Source: Alloacidobacterium sp035547425
Lineage (GTDB): Bacteria; Acidobacteriota; Terriglobia; Terriglobales; Acidobacteriaceae
Direction: 5' to 3'
Length of the DNA: 64,000 nucleotides
Assembly (NCBI GenBank): GCA_035547425.1
Contig: DASZUU010000038.1
Span: 1 to 64,000 of the forward strand
Both the position numbers and the translations under genes were made by a program. This document shows positions 17,930 to 25,923 of this stretch, piece after piece. Numbering within the stretch: the first letter of the stretch is position 1; every line of letters begins with the position of its first letter. The notes beneath the pieces were generated by a model. The model was given only the letters and a program-made list of their open reading frames with translations, searched no databases and had not been told where the DNA came from.

Positions 17930-17966
17930 GTGCCCATTCAAGCCTGGGTTTGGCTTGAATGGGGTA
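17930..17966. repeat. GTGCCCAT-type interspersed hairpin repeat, perfect copy
   Basis: CCCATTCAAGCC (17933-17944) pairs perfectly with GGCTTGAATGGG (17952-17963) around TGGGTTT, followed by GTAGTTTTC. It follows the ComEA-like gene and works as an intrinsic terminator, but its flanks (GTG before, GGGG after) match the element at 8281. Confidence 0.75.
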
Positions 17967-18226
17967 GTTTTCAATACCGGCCTGAGCAATGCAGAAAGGG
18001 ATGGGTAATTCCTGACATGCTGGTATGAATGCGTCTTCGCTGACAGGAAGAATCCGGCTTGCGCAGAATAAAAAGAAGGACACAAGCACCGGGCTAAGCC
18101 CGGTGGAGAGGAAACAACACGAGAAGGACCTTCAGGCCCGGAGTCTTTCCTGTCAGATACCCCCTCGCTATCTTATTGAAAACAAAAATCGAAGAAATCA
18201 GCAGGGGGAGGGGGATCCCTCCCTCG

Positions 18227-18478
18227 TTAAGCCCTGTTACCGGAAATCAATCGCAGCAGGAATGTTAGAATCACCGCCCCCAGCACGGCAATGATGATGG
18301 TGTAAATCATGCCGCCCTGACCGGCAAAGCCCAGGGAGCGCATGATGAAGCCGCCGATAATTGCGCCAACGATGCCGATAATGATGTCCATGATGGCGCC
18401 GTATCCGCTGCCCTTCATGATCTTGCCCGTAATCCAGCCGGCAATCAGGCCGACGATAATCCACCAGATGATAAACAT
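18227..18478 (-). CDS. GlsB/YeaQ/YmgE-family stress-response membrane protein
   Basis: The 83-residue product is almost wholly hydrophobic, with three membrane segments and small-residue motifs: IVGLIAGWITGKIMKGSGYG, IIIGIVGAIIGGFIMRSLGF and a final segment ending LLRLISGNRA. This is the transglycosylase-associated (YeaQ/YmgE) family, induced in stationary phase or stress in other bacteria, with unknown biochemistry. It is divergent from hemB; AGGAGG-like sequence lies just upstream of its start. Confidence 0.92.
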   Translation of the reverse strand: MFIIWWIIVGLIAGWITGKIMKGSGYGAIMDIIIGIVGAIIGGFIMRSLGFAGQGGMIYTIIIAVLGAVILTFLLRLISGNRA

Positions 18479-18568
18479 GCAGAACTCCTCCTTACGGACG
18501 ATTTATGTAGCGGAGGAACGGTAGCGCAACCCGGGAACAATTTTCAAGACACAGCCTAAAATAAAAAT

Positions 18569-19558
18569 ATGGAATATCCGGTTACGCGGCTGCGCCGCCT
18601 TCGTTCGAGCGAACCGATGCGTTCGCTGGTGCGCGAAACGCATCTCGAGCCCAGCGCCTTCATCTATCCGCTCTTCATCCGTCCCGGCGAAGGTGTGCGC
18701 CACGAAATCCCATCCATGCCTGGAGTCTTCAACCTCTCCATCGACGAGGCCCTGAAGGAAGCCGAAGAGGCCGCGTCGCTCGGAATCGGCGGCCTGCTGC
18801 TCTTCGGCCTGCCGGAATCGAAGGACGAGCAGGGCTCCGGCGCCTGGGCGGAAGACGGTATCGTGCAGCAGACGCTGCGCGAGTTCCGCAAGAGCGCAAA
18901 GCTGAAGAACCTGCTCCTGATTGCCGATGTCTGCCTCTGCGAGTACACCTCGCACGGCCACTGCGGCATCGTGAAGAAGCAGGGCGAATCGTATGAGATC
19001 GAGAATGACTCCAGCGTGCGCCTGATTGCCCAGACCGCCCTCTCGCTCGCTGAGGCCGGAGCCGATATCGTCGCCCCCAGCGACATGATGGATGGCCGTG
19101 TCGCCGCCATCCGCGATGAGCTGGATGAAGCCGGGCTGGATCGGATTCCGGTACTCTCCTACGCCTCGAAGTTCTCCTCCGCCTTCTACGGGCCCTTCCG
19201 CGAAGCCGCCGATTCCGCTCCGCAGTTCGGCGACCGTCGCAGCTACCAGATGGACGGCGCCAACCTGCGCGAAGCTATGCGCGAGATCGAGCTGGACCTG
19301 GCCGAGGGCGCGGACATGATCCTGATGAAGCCCGCCATGGCCTATCTGGACGTGATCCGCGCCGCCCGCGAACGCTTCGACGTGCCCATGGGGGCTTACC
19401 AGGTATCCGGTGAATACTCGATGTTCCAGGCCGCCTTCGCCAAAGGCTGGCTGGAGCCGGAGCGGACGATGATGGAGTCGCTGATCTCGATCCGTCGTGC
19501 TGGAGCTGGATTTATCGTGACTTATTTTGCGAAGGATGCGGCGAAGGTGCTCGGCTAG
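18569..19558 (+). CDS. hemB: Delta-aminolevulinic acid dehydratase (porphobilinogen synthase)
   Basis: HemB condenses two 5-aminolevulinate molecules to porphobilinogen in the cytoplasm, early in haem synthesis. The 329-residue length is normal. The zinc-binding cysteines are present (C122, C124 and C132 in DVCLCEYTSHGHCG), so this is the zinc-dependent type. Schiff-base lysines are K201 (SYASKFSSAFYGPF) and K254 (LMKPAMAYLD). It stands alone between the YeaQ-type gene and an FAD oxidoreductase. Confidence 0.98.
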   Translation: MEYPVTRLRRLRSSEPMRSLVRETHLEPSAFIYPLFIRPGEGVRHEIPSMPGVFNLSIDEALKEAEEAASLGIGGLLLFGLPESKDEQGSGAWAEDGIVQQTLREFRKSAKLKNLLLIADVCLCEYTSHGHCGIVKKQGESYEIENDSSVRLIAQTALSLAEAGADIVAPSDMMDGRVAAIRDELDEAGLDRIPVLSYASKFSSAFYGPFREAADSAPQFGDRRSYQMDGANLREAMREIELDLAEGADMILMKPAMAYLDVIRAARERFDVPMGAYQVSGEYSMFQAAFAKGWLEPERTMMESLISIRRAGAGFIVTYFAKDAAKVLG

Positions 19559-19711
19559 TTTCCTCGAAGAGGTTCATTGGGTCCTCCGGCACAAATCCAG
19601 CCTTCGCACTCATGCACGGTGCCGATACTCCTTATTGCCAGTCCTTCGGAATTCGGCATGTTACTTGCGGAATGTGTTTTCCGATGAAGTGGCGTGATAA
19701 CCTTCCCGTCT

Positions 19712-21145
19712 ATGCCGATCACGCGGGTTGTCATCCTGGGTGGCGGGCCGATTGGCCTGCTCTGTGCTATCGAAGCAAAACGTTGCTTTGAGAAAGTCGT
19801 CATTATCGAGAAGCGCGGCGGATACTCGCGCACCAATGTACTGTCGCTGAACAATGCTCTGATCAATCACCTGAAGACGATCGAAGTAGCCGACACGCTC
19901 TGGCCAACGGGTCAGGCGGGAGCATCCGTCGCTTTTTCAAAGCTTGAAGAAGCATTGTGGCGAAAGGCCCAATCCATGGGCGTCGTCATGGAACGAGGCT
20001 TTACGATCACTAACATCGTTGGTGATACGAAGATGGGTAACGGCCGATTCAAGCGCATACGTCTCACTCTGGCGCCCTGGGATGACAGGAATAAGAGACT
20101 GGTTCCTCAGGCTCCGACACGAGAGCTGTTGGCCGGTCTCCTGGTCGTGGCTTCCGGAGGTAGCGCCGCCCGCGATGCTCTCATCTGCCAGACGCTCGGG
20201 TTCAGCTTTACCTCACTGAAGGCGAAAAACTATGCCGCATATGGCATCTTCGAGGCGGGCCAAAACGATGATCCAAAGGACTTTGTCCACATCTCGAAAT
20301 TTGTTGGCATGACCAACGAAATTGTCTCGGGCAAGATCGCCTTCGAGACACCCGATCACAATTACCTTCTCGTAACCCTCTCCCAATGCACAAAGACCGA
20401 TTTCAAGCTCCTCCAGCAAAATTCAAAAGCATTTCACACGCTGCTGAAGGCTGTCGCGGAGGGATTTCATAGCGAGCTGCTGCAGAAAATAAAAGATGTG
20501 GAGAAAAACACAGGCTTGTTCAAGGTTTCGATCCAGAGAGCGCGGCACTTCTACAGTCGAACGTTTCCTGCAGTCATCGTCGGAGACGCCGCCGTGACGC
20601 CTCACCCGGAGGCCGGCTCAGGTATGACAACCGGATTCGCAGGCGTACAGCAGATCGCCATTCTATTTGAGGCGCTGAGGGGAGTGAGCCGCTCAGTGGA
20701 CAGCAGCGCCGCATGGTTGTCGTTCAACCAGTCGTACGAGTTGTTCGTTTCCAAAAAGGCGCTCGAAGGGACAAGAATTATCCTGCGCAACCTCAACAAG
20801 CTTCTGCTGCGCTTTATCGCCGATGCACGGCAGGTCGCAGCGGAGTGCCGGGGGTCGGCTATTCTTGAGCCACTCGAGAAGATGATTAAAACCGCCGATA
20901 TATTGCACGACGTTCTGAAATTACGCGATTGGCAGGCAGAGAACCTGCTCAAAATCCTAAACGGAGATGCCCCAAATTTTGACTGGAAGAAATGTGGGGC
21001 CGACCAGCTCTGGTCGGATATTGGAATTGCCTATAAAGCAATCAAAGCCCTGACTAACGATATCGCGCTCTTCGGAGAGCGACTGGAGAAAGTCGAGCTC
21101 GCCCTCGCGACTAAATCAGTTACAGGAAAAGAGATGAAGGTTTAG
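19712..21145 (+). CDS. FAD-dependent monooxygenase-like protein, substrate unknown
   Basis: The product (477 residues from the ATG at 19712; a GTG at 19694 is possible) begins with a Rossmann FAD-binding motif VVILGGGPIGLLCAIEA and a second dinucleotide residue cluster IIEKRGGYSRTN. Near residue 300 lies the GD motif FPAVIVGDAAVTPHPEAGSG, which contacts the FAD ribityl chain in group A flavin monooxygenases. R-x-N-V-L-x-L after the first domain recalls MICAL or kynurenine-hydroxylase-like enzymes. The last 130 residues are helical and unfamiliar. Its base composition looks less GC-rich than hemB, hinting at acquisition. No close family is recognised. Confidence 0.7.
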   Translation: MPITRVVILGGGPIGLLCAIEAKRCFEKVVIIEKRGGYSRTNVLSLNNALINHLKTIEVADTLWPTGQAGASVAFSKLEEALWRKAQSMGVVMERGFTITNIVGDTKMGNGRFKRIRLTLAPWDDRNKRLVPQAPTRELLAGLLVVASGGSAARDALICQTLGFSFTSLKAKNYAAYGIFEAGQNDDPKDFVHISKFVGMTNEIVSGKIAFETPDHNYLLVTLSQCTKTDFKLLQQNSKAFHTLLKAVAEGFHSELLQKIKDVEKNTGLFKVSIQRARHFYSRTFPAVIVGDAAVTPHPEAGSGMTTGFAGVQQIAILFEALRGVSRSVDSSAAWLSFNQSYELFVSKKALEGTRIILRNLNKLLLRFIADARQVAAECRGSAILEPLEKMIKTADILHDVLKLRDWQAENLLKILNGDAPNFDWKKCGADQLWSDIGIAYKAIKALTNDIALFGERLEKVELALATKSVTGKEMKV

Positions 21146-21454
21146 CCGAAAAACACATCAGCGATTTTTGTATTGGCGTCGACTGAAGAATACTGCCCAC
21201 CCCGTTTCACTCAGTCGCTCATCTAAGGCAACCCAGAGATTCAATCAACGGTTCCTCTAATTGCGATCGAGCTCGGCAAACAACTCGCGCTCATTACGCC
21301 TGGCTCGCTCCAGTATCGCGCAAACACGACGTTAAAGGCGACAGGAAAGCGAAACCCGGTTCGCATGAATCCTTCTGCCTCGCATAGAATCAATAGTTCG
21401 GGTAGTGGTCATTCCGCGCCGGCACATTTCACCCTTTTTTGAACGGAGCATCCC
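21146..21454. other. Intergenic stretch without a recognised gene
   Basis: These 309 bases separate the FAD oxidoreductase from lpdA. I see no credible gene or strong hairpin. The 3' end carries GGAG seven bases before the lpdA TTG start. A short minus-strand frame near 21258-21330 has protein-like composition (ERARRNERELFAELDRN) but lacks a start codon and could be a decayed gene end. Confidence 0.35.
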
Positions 21455-22876
21455 TTGGCAGAAACAACGTATGACATTGCAATCATCGGCGGCGGGCCGG
21501 CTGGATACACCTGCGCCATCCGCGCAGGGCAGTTTGGCCTGAAGGTCGCCCTCATTGAGAAAGTCGAGAAGCTCGGCGGCACCTGCCTGCATGTGGGCTG
21601 CATCCCGACTAAGGCGCTGCTCTTTAACGCCGAAATATATGACCACCTGAAGAATGCCGAGGAATACGGCATTGAAGGCCTGGGCGAAGGCAAGCTGAAC
21701 TGGAAGAAGATCCTCGACCATAAGAACCAGATCATCGCCAAGCACACCAAGGGACTCGACTTCCTGATGCGCAAGAACAAGGTCACTGTGATCAACGGTT
21801 TCGGCAGCATCACCGGCGCGGCCAAGGACGGTATTCACACGGTCGATGTGAAGGACGCAGCCGGAAAGACGACCCAGATCAAGACGAAGAACGTGGTTCT
21901 GGCCACCGGTTCCGATGCGCGCATGCTGCCGGGACTTACGCCGGACGACAAGATTCTCACCAATATCGAGATACTCTCTATCAACGCCATTCCCAAGTCG
22001 CTGGTCGTGATCGGCGCAGGCGCGGTAGGCGTCGAGTTCGCCTCCATCTTCCGCAGCTTCGGCTCGGAAATCACCGTTGTCGAATACCTGCCGCGACTGG
22101 TTCCTGCCGAAGACGAAGATGTGAGCAAGGAACTGGCGCGCAGCTTCCGCAAGCGTGGCATCGACACGCACACCGGCGCAAAGGTCGACAAGGTTGAGAA
22201 GACCAAGACCGGCGTCAAGGTCACCTTTACCACCGCTGACGGCAAGCAGGCAGTGAAGGAAGCCGAAAAGGTGCTGGTAGCTGTAGGCCGCGCTCCTCGT
22301 ACGGAAGGCATTGGCCTCGATAAGACCAGGATTGCTCCGGAAAAGGGCTTCATCAAAGTCAATGAGTGGATGGAGACGACCGAGCCCGGCATCTTCGCCA
22401 TCGGCGACATCGTCGGAGGATTGCCGCAGCTGGCGCACGTCGGCGCCATGGCGGGCATGGTGGTAGCGGCGAAAGTTGCGGGCAAGTACGCGCGCCCGAT
22501 TATCCGCCAGCGCATTCCGGCCTGCACCTATACTGAGCCGCAGATCGGCAGCGTAGGCCTCACCGAAGCTCAGGCCAAGGAAAAGGGCTACACCCTCAAG
22601 GTTGGCAAGTTCCCGTTCGCGGGCAACTCCAAGGCCTCGATCGTCGGCTCGCATGATGGCTTCATCAAGGTCGTTAGCGATGCCAAATACGGCGAGATTC
22701 TCGGCGTGCATATCATCGGGCCGCAGGCCACCGAGCTGATCGCGGAAGCTGTCACCGCCATCGAGCTGGAAGCCACAATCGACGATATGCTCTACATGAT
22801 CCACGCCCACCCCACACTCTCCGAAGCAATGCTGGACGGCTTCGGCAGCGTCGAAGGCCTGGCGATCAACATCTAG
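21455..22876 (+). CDS. lpdA: Dihydrolipoyl dehydrogenase (E3), TTG start
   Basis: This 473-residue flavoprotein reoxidises the dihydrolipoyl groups of 2-oxoacid dehydrogenase or glycine cleavage complexes using NAD+. It has the FAD motif IIGGGPAGYTC, the redox disulfide C44/C49 in GGTCLHVGCIPTK, the NAD motif VVIGAGAVGVEFAS, the second FAD motif GIFAIGDIVGG, and the C-terminal active-site His in HAHPTLSEAM. The start is TTG at 21455, supported by GGAG 7 bases upstream; no in-frame ATG precedes the FAD motif. lipB and an E2 gene follow, after a toxin-antitoxin pair. A terminator closes this gene. Confidence 0.97.
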   Translation: MAETTYDIAIIGGGPAGYTCAIRAGQFGLKVALIEKVEKLGGTCLHVGCIPTKALLFNAEIYDHLKNAEEYGIEGLGEGKLNWKKILDHKNQIIAKHTKGLDFLMRKNKVTVINGFGSITGAAKDGIHTVDVKDAAGKTTQIKTKNVVLATGSDARMLPGLTPDDKILTNIEILSINAIPKSLVVIGAGAVGVEFASIFRSFGSEITVVEYLPRLVPAEDEDVSKELARSFRKRGIDTHTGAKVDKVEKTKTGVKVTFTTADGKQAVKEAEKVLVAVGRAPRTEGIGLDKTRIAPEKGFIKVNEWMETTEPGIFAIGDIVGGLPQLAHVGAMAGMVVAAKVAGKYARPIIRQRIPACTYTEPQIGSVGLTEAQAKEKGYTLKVGKFPFAGNSKASIVGSHDGFIKVVSDAKYGEILGVHIIGPQATELIAEAVTAIELEATIDDMLYMIHAHPTLSEAMLDGFGSVEGLAINI

Positions 22877-22882
22877 GAGGAA

Positions 22883-22910
22883 ATAAGCCCGGCTCTTGAG
22901 CCGGGCTTAT
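22883..22910 (+). terminator. Intrinsic terminator after lpdA
   Basis: A perfect 13-bp stem (ATAAGCCCGGCTC with GAGCCGGGCTTAT) with a 2-base apex lies 7 bases after lpdA and 9 bases before hicB. It separates the toxin-antitoxin pair from lpdA transcription. Confidence 0.8.
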
Positions 22911-22919
22911 ACTTGAGCC

Positions 22920-23135
22920 ATGCACAATGAATTTACTGCGGTGATTGAACGCGATGGCGATTGGTTCGTAGCCTGGTCGCCTGAAGTTCCGGGCGCCAAT
23001 GGCCAGGGCCGCACGCTGGAGGAATGCCGCGAGAGCCTGAGTGCGGCGATTCATCTGGTGCTTGAAGATCGCCGTGAAGATGGGCTCCGCGGTGTTCCAG
23101 CAGACGCTATCCGGGAAATTGTTACCGTCCAGTGA
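22920..23135 (+). CDS. hicB: HicB-family antitoxin
   Basis: The 71-residue product has the HicB partial RNase H fold: FTAVIERDGDWFVAWSPEVPGANGQGRTLEECRESLSAA, with the acidic/aromatic pattern (YVAxCPElPG) of the family, and no C-terminal DNA-binding domain. It should bind and block the HicA nuclease. Antitoxin precedes toxin here, the reverse of the E. coli hicAB order, and the stop overlaps the toxin start. The short form without HTH implies weak or indirect autoregulation. Confidence 0.88.
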   Translation: MHNEFTAVIERDGDWFVAWSPEVPGANGQGRTLEECRESLSAAIHLVLEDRREDGLRGVPADAIREIVTVQ

Positions 23136-23329
23136 AGCGAGACGCTCTTCTTCGCCATCTGCGGTTGCATGGCTGCTATCTGAAACGCGAAGGTGGCGCT
23201 CACTCCATCTGGTGCAATCCGGAAACCGGCAAGATCGAGGCTGTCCCGCGACATACGGAAATTGCCGATCTTCTTGCACGAAAAATCTGCCGCGGCCTCT
23301 CCGTTCCGGAAATTGGACGGGAGTCATAA
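23132..23329 (+). CDS. hicA: HicA-family mRNA interferase toxin
   Basis: This 65-residue protein fits HicA: a double-stranded-RNA-binding-like fold with LRLHGCYLKREGGAHSIWCNP, where His in GGAHSIW is the catalytic residue, and a conserved PRHTEIADLLARKICR segment. HicA cleaves mRNA in a ribosome-independent manner. Translation starts with GTG overlapping the hicB stop (GTGA), so the two are translationally coupled. It ends 3 bases before lipB, so toxin and lipB may share a transcript. Confidence 0.88.
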   Translation: MKRDALLRHLRLHGCYLKREGGAHSIWCNPETGKIEAVPRHTEIADLLARKICRGLSVPEIGRES

Positions 23330-23332
23330 ACG

Positions 23333-24118
23333 ATGATCCTCTCAGTCCTCGATCTCGGACGTCTCGATTACGCTACCAGTTTCGCGCTCCAGAAAACACT
23401 GGTTGAGCTGCGACACCAGCAGCGCATCGGCAATACTTTGCTGCTGCTGGAACACCCCCCAGTGTTGACGCTGGGTCGGAATTCCAGCCGCTCGAACATC
23501 CTTGCCGGCGATGAGTTTTTAGCCGCACGCGGCGTCGAAGTGCATGAGATCAACCGTGGCGGCGACGTGACCTACCACGGCCCCGGTCAGTTAGTGGGCT
23601 ACCCCATCTTCGATCTGCGCAGCTTTTCTCCGCGCCTCGGCGCTGTGGAATATGTCCGCAAGCTCGAAGAAGTCTTGATCCGCGCCTGCGGCGATTACGG
23701 CCTCCGCACGCAACGCATCGCCGGAAGGACCGGCGTCTGGACCTTCGCCGGAGGATCCGTTCAGGAAAAGAAAATCGCCGCCATCGGCGTGCATATCTCC
23801 CGCGGCATCACCTCGCACGGATTCGCCCTCAACGTAACCACCGATCTGCGCGATTTTCAGCTCATCGTGCCATGCGGCATCGCTGACCGCGACGTGACAA
23901 GCCTGGAATTGGAAACAGAAACGCCGCCTTCGATGGAAAGCGTCATGCACACCGTCTCACGATATTTCGGGCAGGTCTTCGATCATCAGGTTCTGTGGCT
24001 GGAGTCGCTGGAAGACCTGCTGCCCGGCCCGTCCGGCAGCCCCGCGCAGGATACGCCCCTGGCAATTCCAAAGGAAATAAAACACCTGCGAGGTGAGAAG
24101 GAAACGCATTTCGCGTAA
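23333..24118 (+). CDS. lipB: Octanoyl-[acyl-carrier protein]:protein transferase LipB
   Basis: LipB transfers octanoyl groups from ACP to lipoyl-domain lysines, the first step of lipoate synthesis. The 261-residue product has NRGGDVTYHGPGQLVGYPI near residue 70, the lysine-containing KKIAAIGVHISRGITSHGFALNV near 148, and the nucleophile Cys in VPCGIADRDVTSL near 184. The C-terminus carries about 25 extra residues. The target lipoyl domains are encoded by the next gene. LipA is not in the window. Confidence 0.96.
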   Translation: MILSVLDLGRLDYATSFALQKTLVELRHQQRIGNTLLLLEHPPVLTLGRNSSRSNILAGDEFLAARGVEVHEINRGGDVTYHGPGQLVGYPIFDLRSFSPRLGAVEYVRKLEEVLIRACGDYGLRTQRIAGRTGVWTFAGGSVQEKKIAAIGVHISRGITSHGFALNVTTDLRDFQLIVPCGIADRDVTSLELETETPPSMESVMHTVSRYFGQVFDHQVLWLESLEDLLPGPSGSPAQDTPLAIPKEIKHLRGEKETHFA

Positions 24119-24217
24119 ACTAAAACGTTTGGCTCCACGCAAACTTCCGGACCAGCACACGGATTTATAATCAATATTTGCGCAAACAGGTGTTTGCATT
24201 ACTGCGAAAGGGAATCC

Positions 24218-25855
24218 ATGCCGACTGACGTAATCATGCCCCAGATGGGCGAGTCGATTTTTGAAGGAACCATCACCAAGTGGCTCAAGAAGCCGGGCGA
24301 CACCGTCCAGCGCGACGAGCCGCTCTTTGAAATTTCGACCGATAAAGTCGATGCCGAGATTCCATCGCCCGCCGCCGGCGTTGTGACCGAGATCAAGATT
24401 CCCGAAGGCACAACCGTGCAGATCAATACCGTAGTTGCGGTGATCAACGAAGCAGGTTCGGCAGCGGCAGCTCCCGCAGCGCCGGCTCCGGCAGCAACGC
24501 CTGCACCCGCCGAGGCGAAACCGGAAGCGCCAGCGCCTGCTGCTCCGTCAGCTCCAGCTGCAGGTCCTGCGACGGACGTCATCATGCCGCAGATGGGCGA
24601 ATCGATCTTCGAGGGAACCATCACCAAGTGGCTCAAGCAGGTTGGCGATAGCGTGCAGCGCGACGAGCCGCTTTTTGAAATTTCGACCGATAAGGTTGAC
24701 GCGGAGATTCCTTCACCCGCCGCCGGCACGTTGACCGAGATCAGAGTACAGGCCGGAAACACCGTGCAGATCAACACCGTCGTCGGCGTCATTGGCGGCA
24801 CGCCGGGAGCAGCAGCTCCTGCGGCAGCGCCCGCGGCTCCGGCAAAGGCAGAAGCCGCGCCGGCAGCTCCTGCTGCGCAACCTGCGGCCTCAGCAAACGT
24901 GGGCGAAAATGTGCGCTCTTCGCCGCTGGTGCGCAAGATTGCCAGAGACAATAACCTCGATCTGACCCAGGTTTCAGGCAGCGGAGCCGGCGGTCGGATT
25001 ACGAAGAACGATGTCACCGCGTTTTTGGAGAAGCACGGCGCAGGAACAGCAGCATCCGCTGCCCCGGCAGCGGCTCCCAGTGCTTCTGCAGCCGCACAGC
25101 CAGTTGCGGCAAAACCGGCGGCACCGGCAGCGCCAGCCACACCCGCACTTCCCGGCGAGCTGGTTCCGCTCTCGCGCATGCGCTCGATCATTGCGCAGCG
25201 CATGGTCGACTCCAAGCACACCAACGCGCATGTGCACACGGTCTTCAAGATCGATTTCACGCGCATCGTCAAAATCCGCGAGAAGGAAAAGTCGAAGTAC
25301 GAGCAGCGCAATGGTGTGAAGCTCACCTACATGCCGTTCATCTCCCGCGCTGTAATTGCCACGCTGCGAAAAATGCCGATCGTCAATGCTTCGATGGAAG
25401 GCGATGCGATTCGCTATCACCAGAACATCAATCTTGGCATCGCAGTGGCTCTCGACTGGGGCCTGATCGTTCCGGTCATCAAGCAGGCAGAAGAGCGCAG
25501 CTTCGTCGGCGTGGCCCGCGCCATTGCCGATCTGGCAGAGCGCGCGCGCGGCAAGAAGCTGAAGCCCGATGAAGTGGGCTCCGGCACTTTCACCATCACC
25601 AACCCCGGCATCTTCGGCGAGCAGTTTGGAACGCCGATCATCAACCAGCCGGAGAGCGCCATTCTCGGTGTCGGCGGACTCTTCAAGGAGCCTGCGGTCG
25701 TCACCAACGCGGACGGAACCGATTCGATTGCCATCCGCCATATGATTCACCTGACACTCGGCTTCGATCACCGCATCATTGACGGTGCCGATGCCGGCAA
25801 GTTCATGGCAGAGGTAAAGAAGTACCTCGAAAACTGGAACGAGGATATCGGCTAG
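24218..25855 (+). CDS. 2-oxoacid dehydrogenase E2 with two lipoyl domains (likely dihydrolipoyl succinyltransferase)
   Basis: The product (545 residues) has two lipoyl domains (about 1-78 and 119-195), with lipoyl lysines K43 and K159 in identical FEISTDKVDAEIPSP contexts, separated by Ala/Pro linkers. A peripheral-subunit-binding domain follows (SSPLVRKIARDNNLDL near 235), then a catalytic domain ending in DHRIIDGADAG, with His 518 and Asp 522. It is the acyltransferase core of a pyruvate, 2-oxoglutarate or branched-chain complex; the sequence type suggests 2-oxoglutarate (SucB-like), but this is an inference. No E1 gene is nearby. lpdA and lipB upstream supply E3 and lipoylation. Confidence 0.9.
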   Translation: MPTDVIMPQMGESIFEGTITKWLKKPGDTVQRDEPLFEISTDKVDAEIPSPAAGVVTEIKIPEGTTVQINTVVAVINEAGSAAAAPAAPAPAATPAPAEAKPEAPAPAAPSAPAAGPATDVIMPQMGESIFEGTITKWLKQVGDSVQRDEPLFEISTDKVDAEIPSPAAGTLTEIRVQAGNTVQINTVVGVIGGTPGAAAPAAAPAAPAKAEAAPAAPAAQPAASANVGENVRSSPLVRKIARDNNLDLTQVSGSGAGGRITKNDVTAFLEKHGAGTAASAAPAAAPSASAAAQPVAAKPAAPAAPATPALPGELVPLSRMRSIIAQRMVDSKHTNAHVHTVFKIDFTRIVKIREKEKSKYEQRNGVKLTYMPFISRAVIATLRKMPIVNASMEGDAIRYHQNINLGIAVALDWGLIVPVIKQAEERSFVGVARAIADLAERARGKKLKPDEVGSGTFTITNPGIFGEQFGTPIINQPESAILGVGGLFKEPAVVTNADGTDSIAIRHMIHLTLGFDHRIIDGADAGKFMAEVKKYLENWNEDIG

Positions 25856-25875
25856 TCCCGAACCCATCTTTGCCG

Positions 25876-25907
25876 ATGAGGAGGCCTATGGCCTCCTCAT
25901 TTGTTTT
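25876..25907. terminator. Intrinsic terminator after E2 gene
   Basis: A perfect 11-bp stem (ATGAGGAGGCC with GGCCTCCTCAT) around TAT, followed by TTGTTTT, lies between the E2 gene and the converging DUF763 gene. Confidence 0.85.
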
Positions 25908-25923
25908 GAGCGCGCCTTCGCGC

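Noticed and set aside
21258..21330. Minus-strand frame that reads like a protein C-terminus (ERARRNERELFAELDRN)
   Set aside because: A stop lies just upstream and no start codon is present. It could be a gene remnant but is too short to call.
21332..22810. Long minus-strand frame opposite lpdA (492 codons)
   Set aside because: It is fully antisense to a clear dihydrolipoyl dehydrogenase gene in GC-rich DNA and has no recognisable motif.
24199..25326. Long minus-strand frame opposite the E2 gene
   Set aside because: The Ala/Gly-rich composition reflects the Ala/Pro linkers of E2 on the other strand; no family motif.
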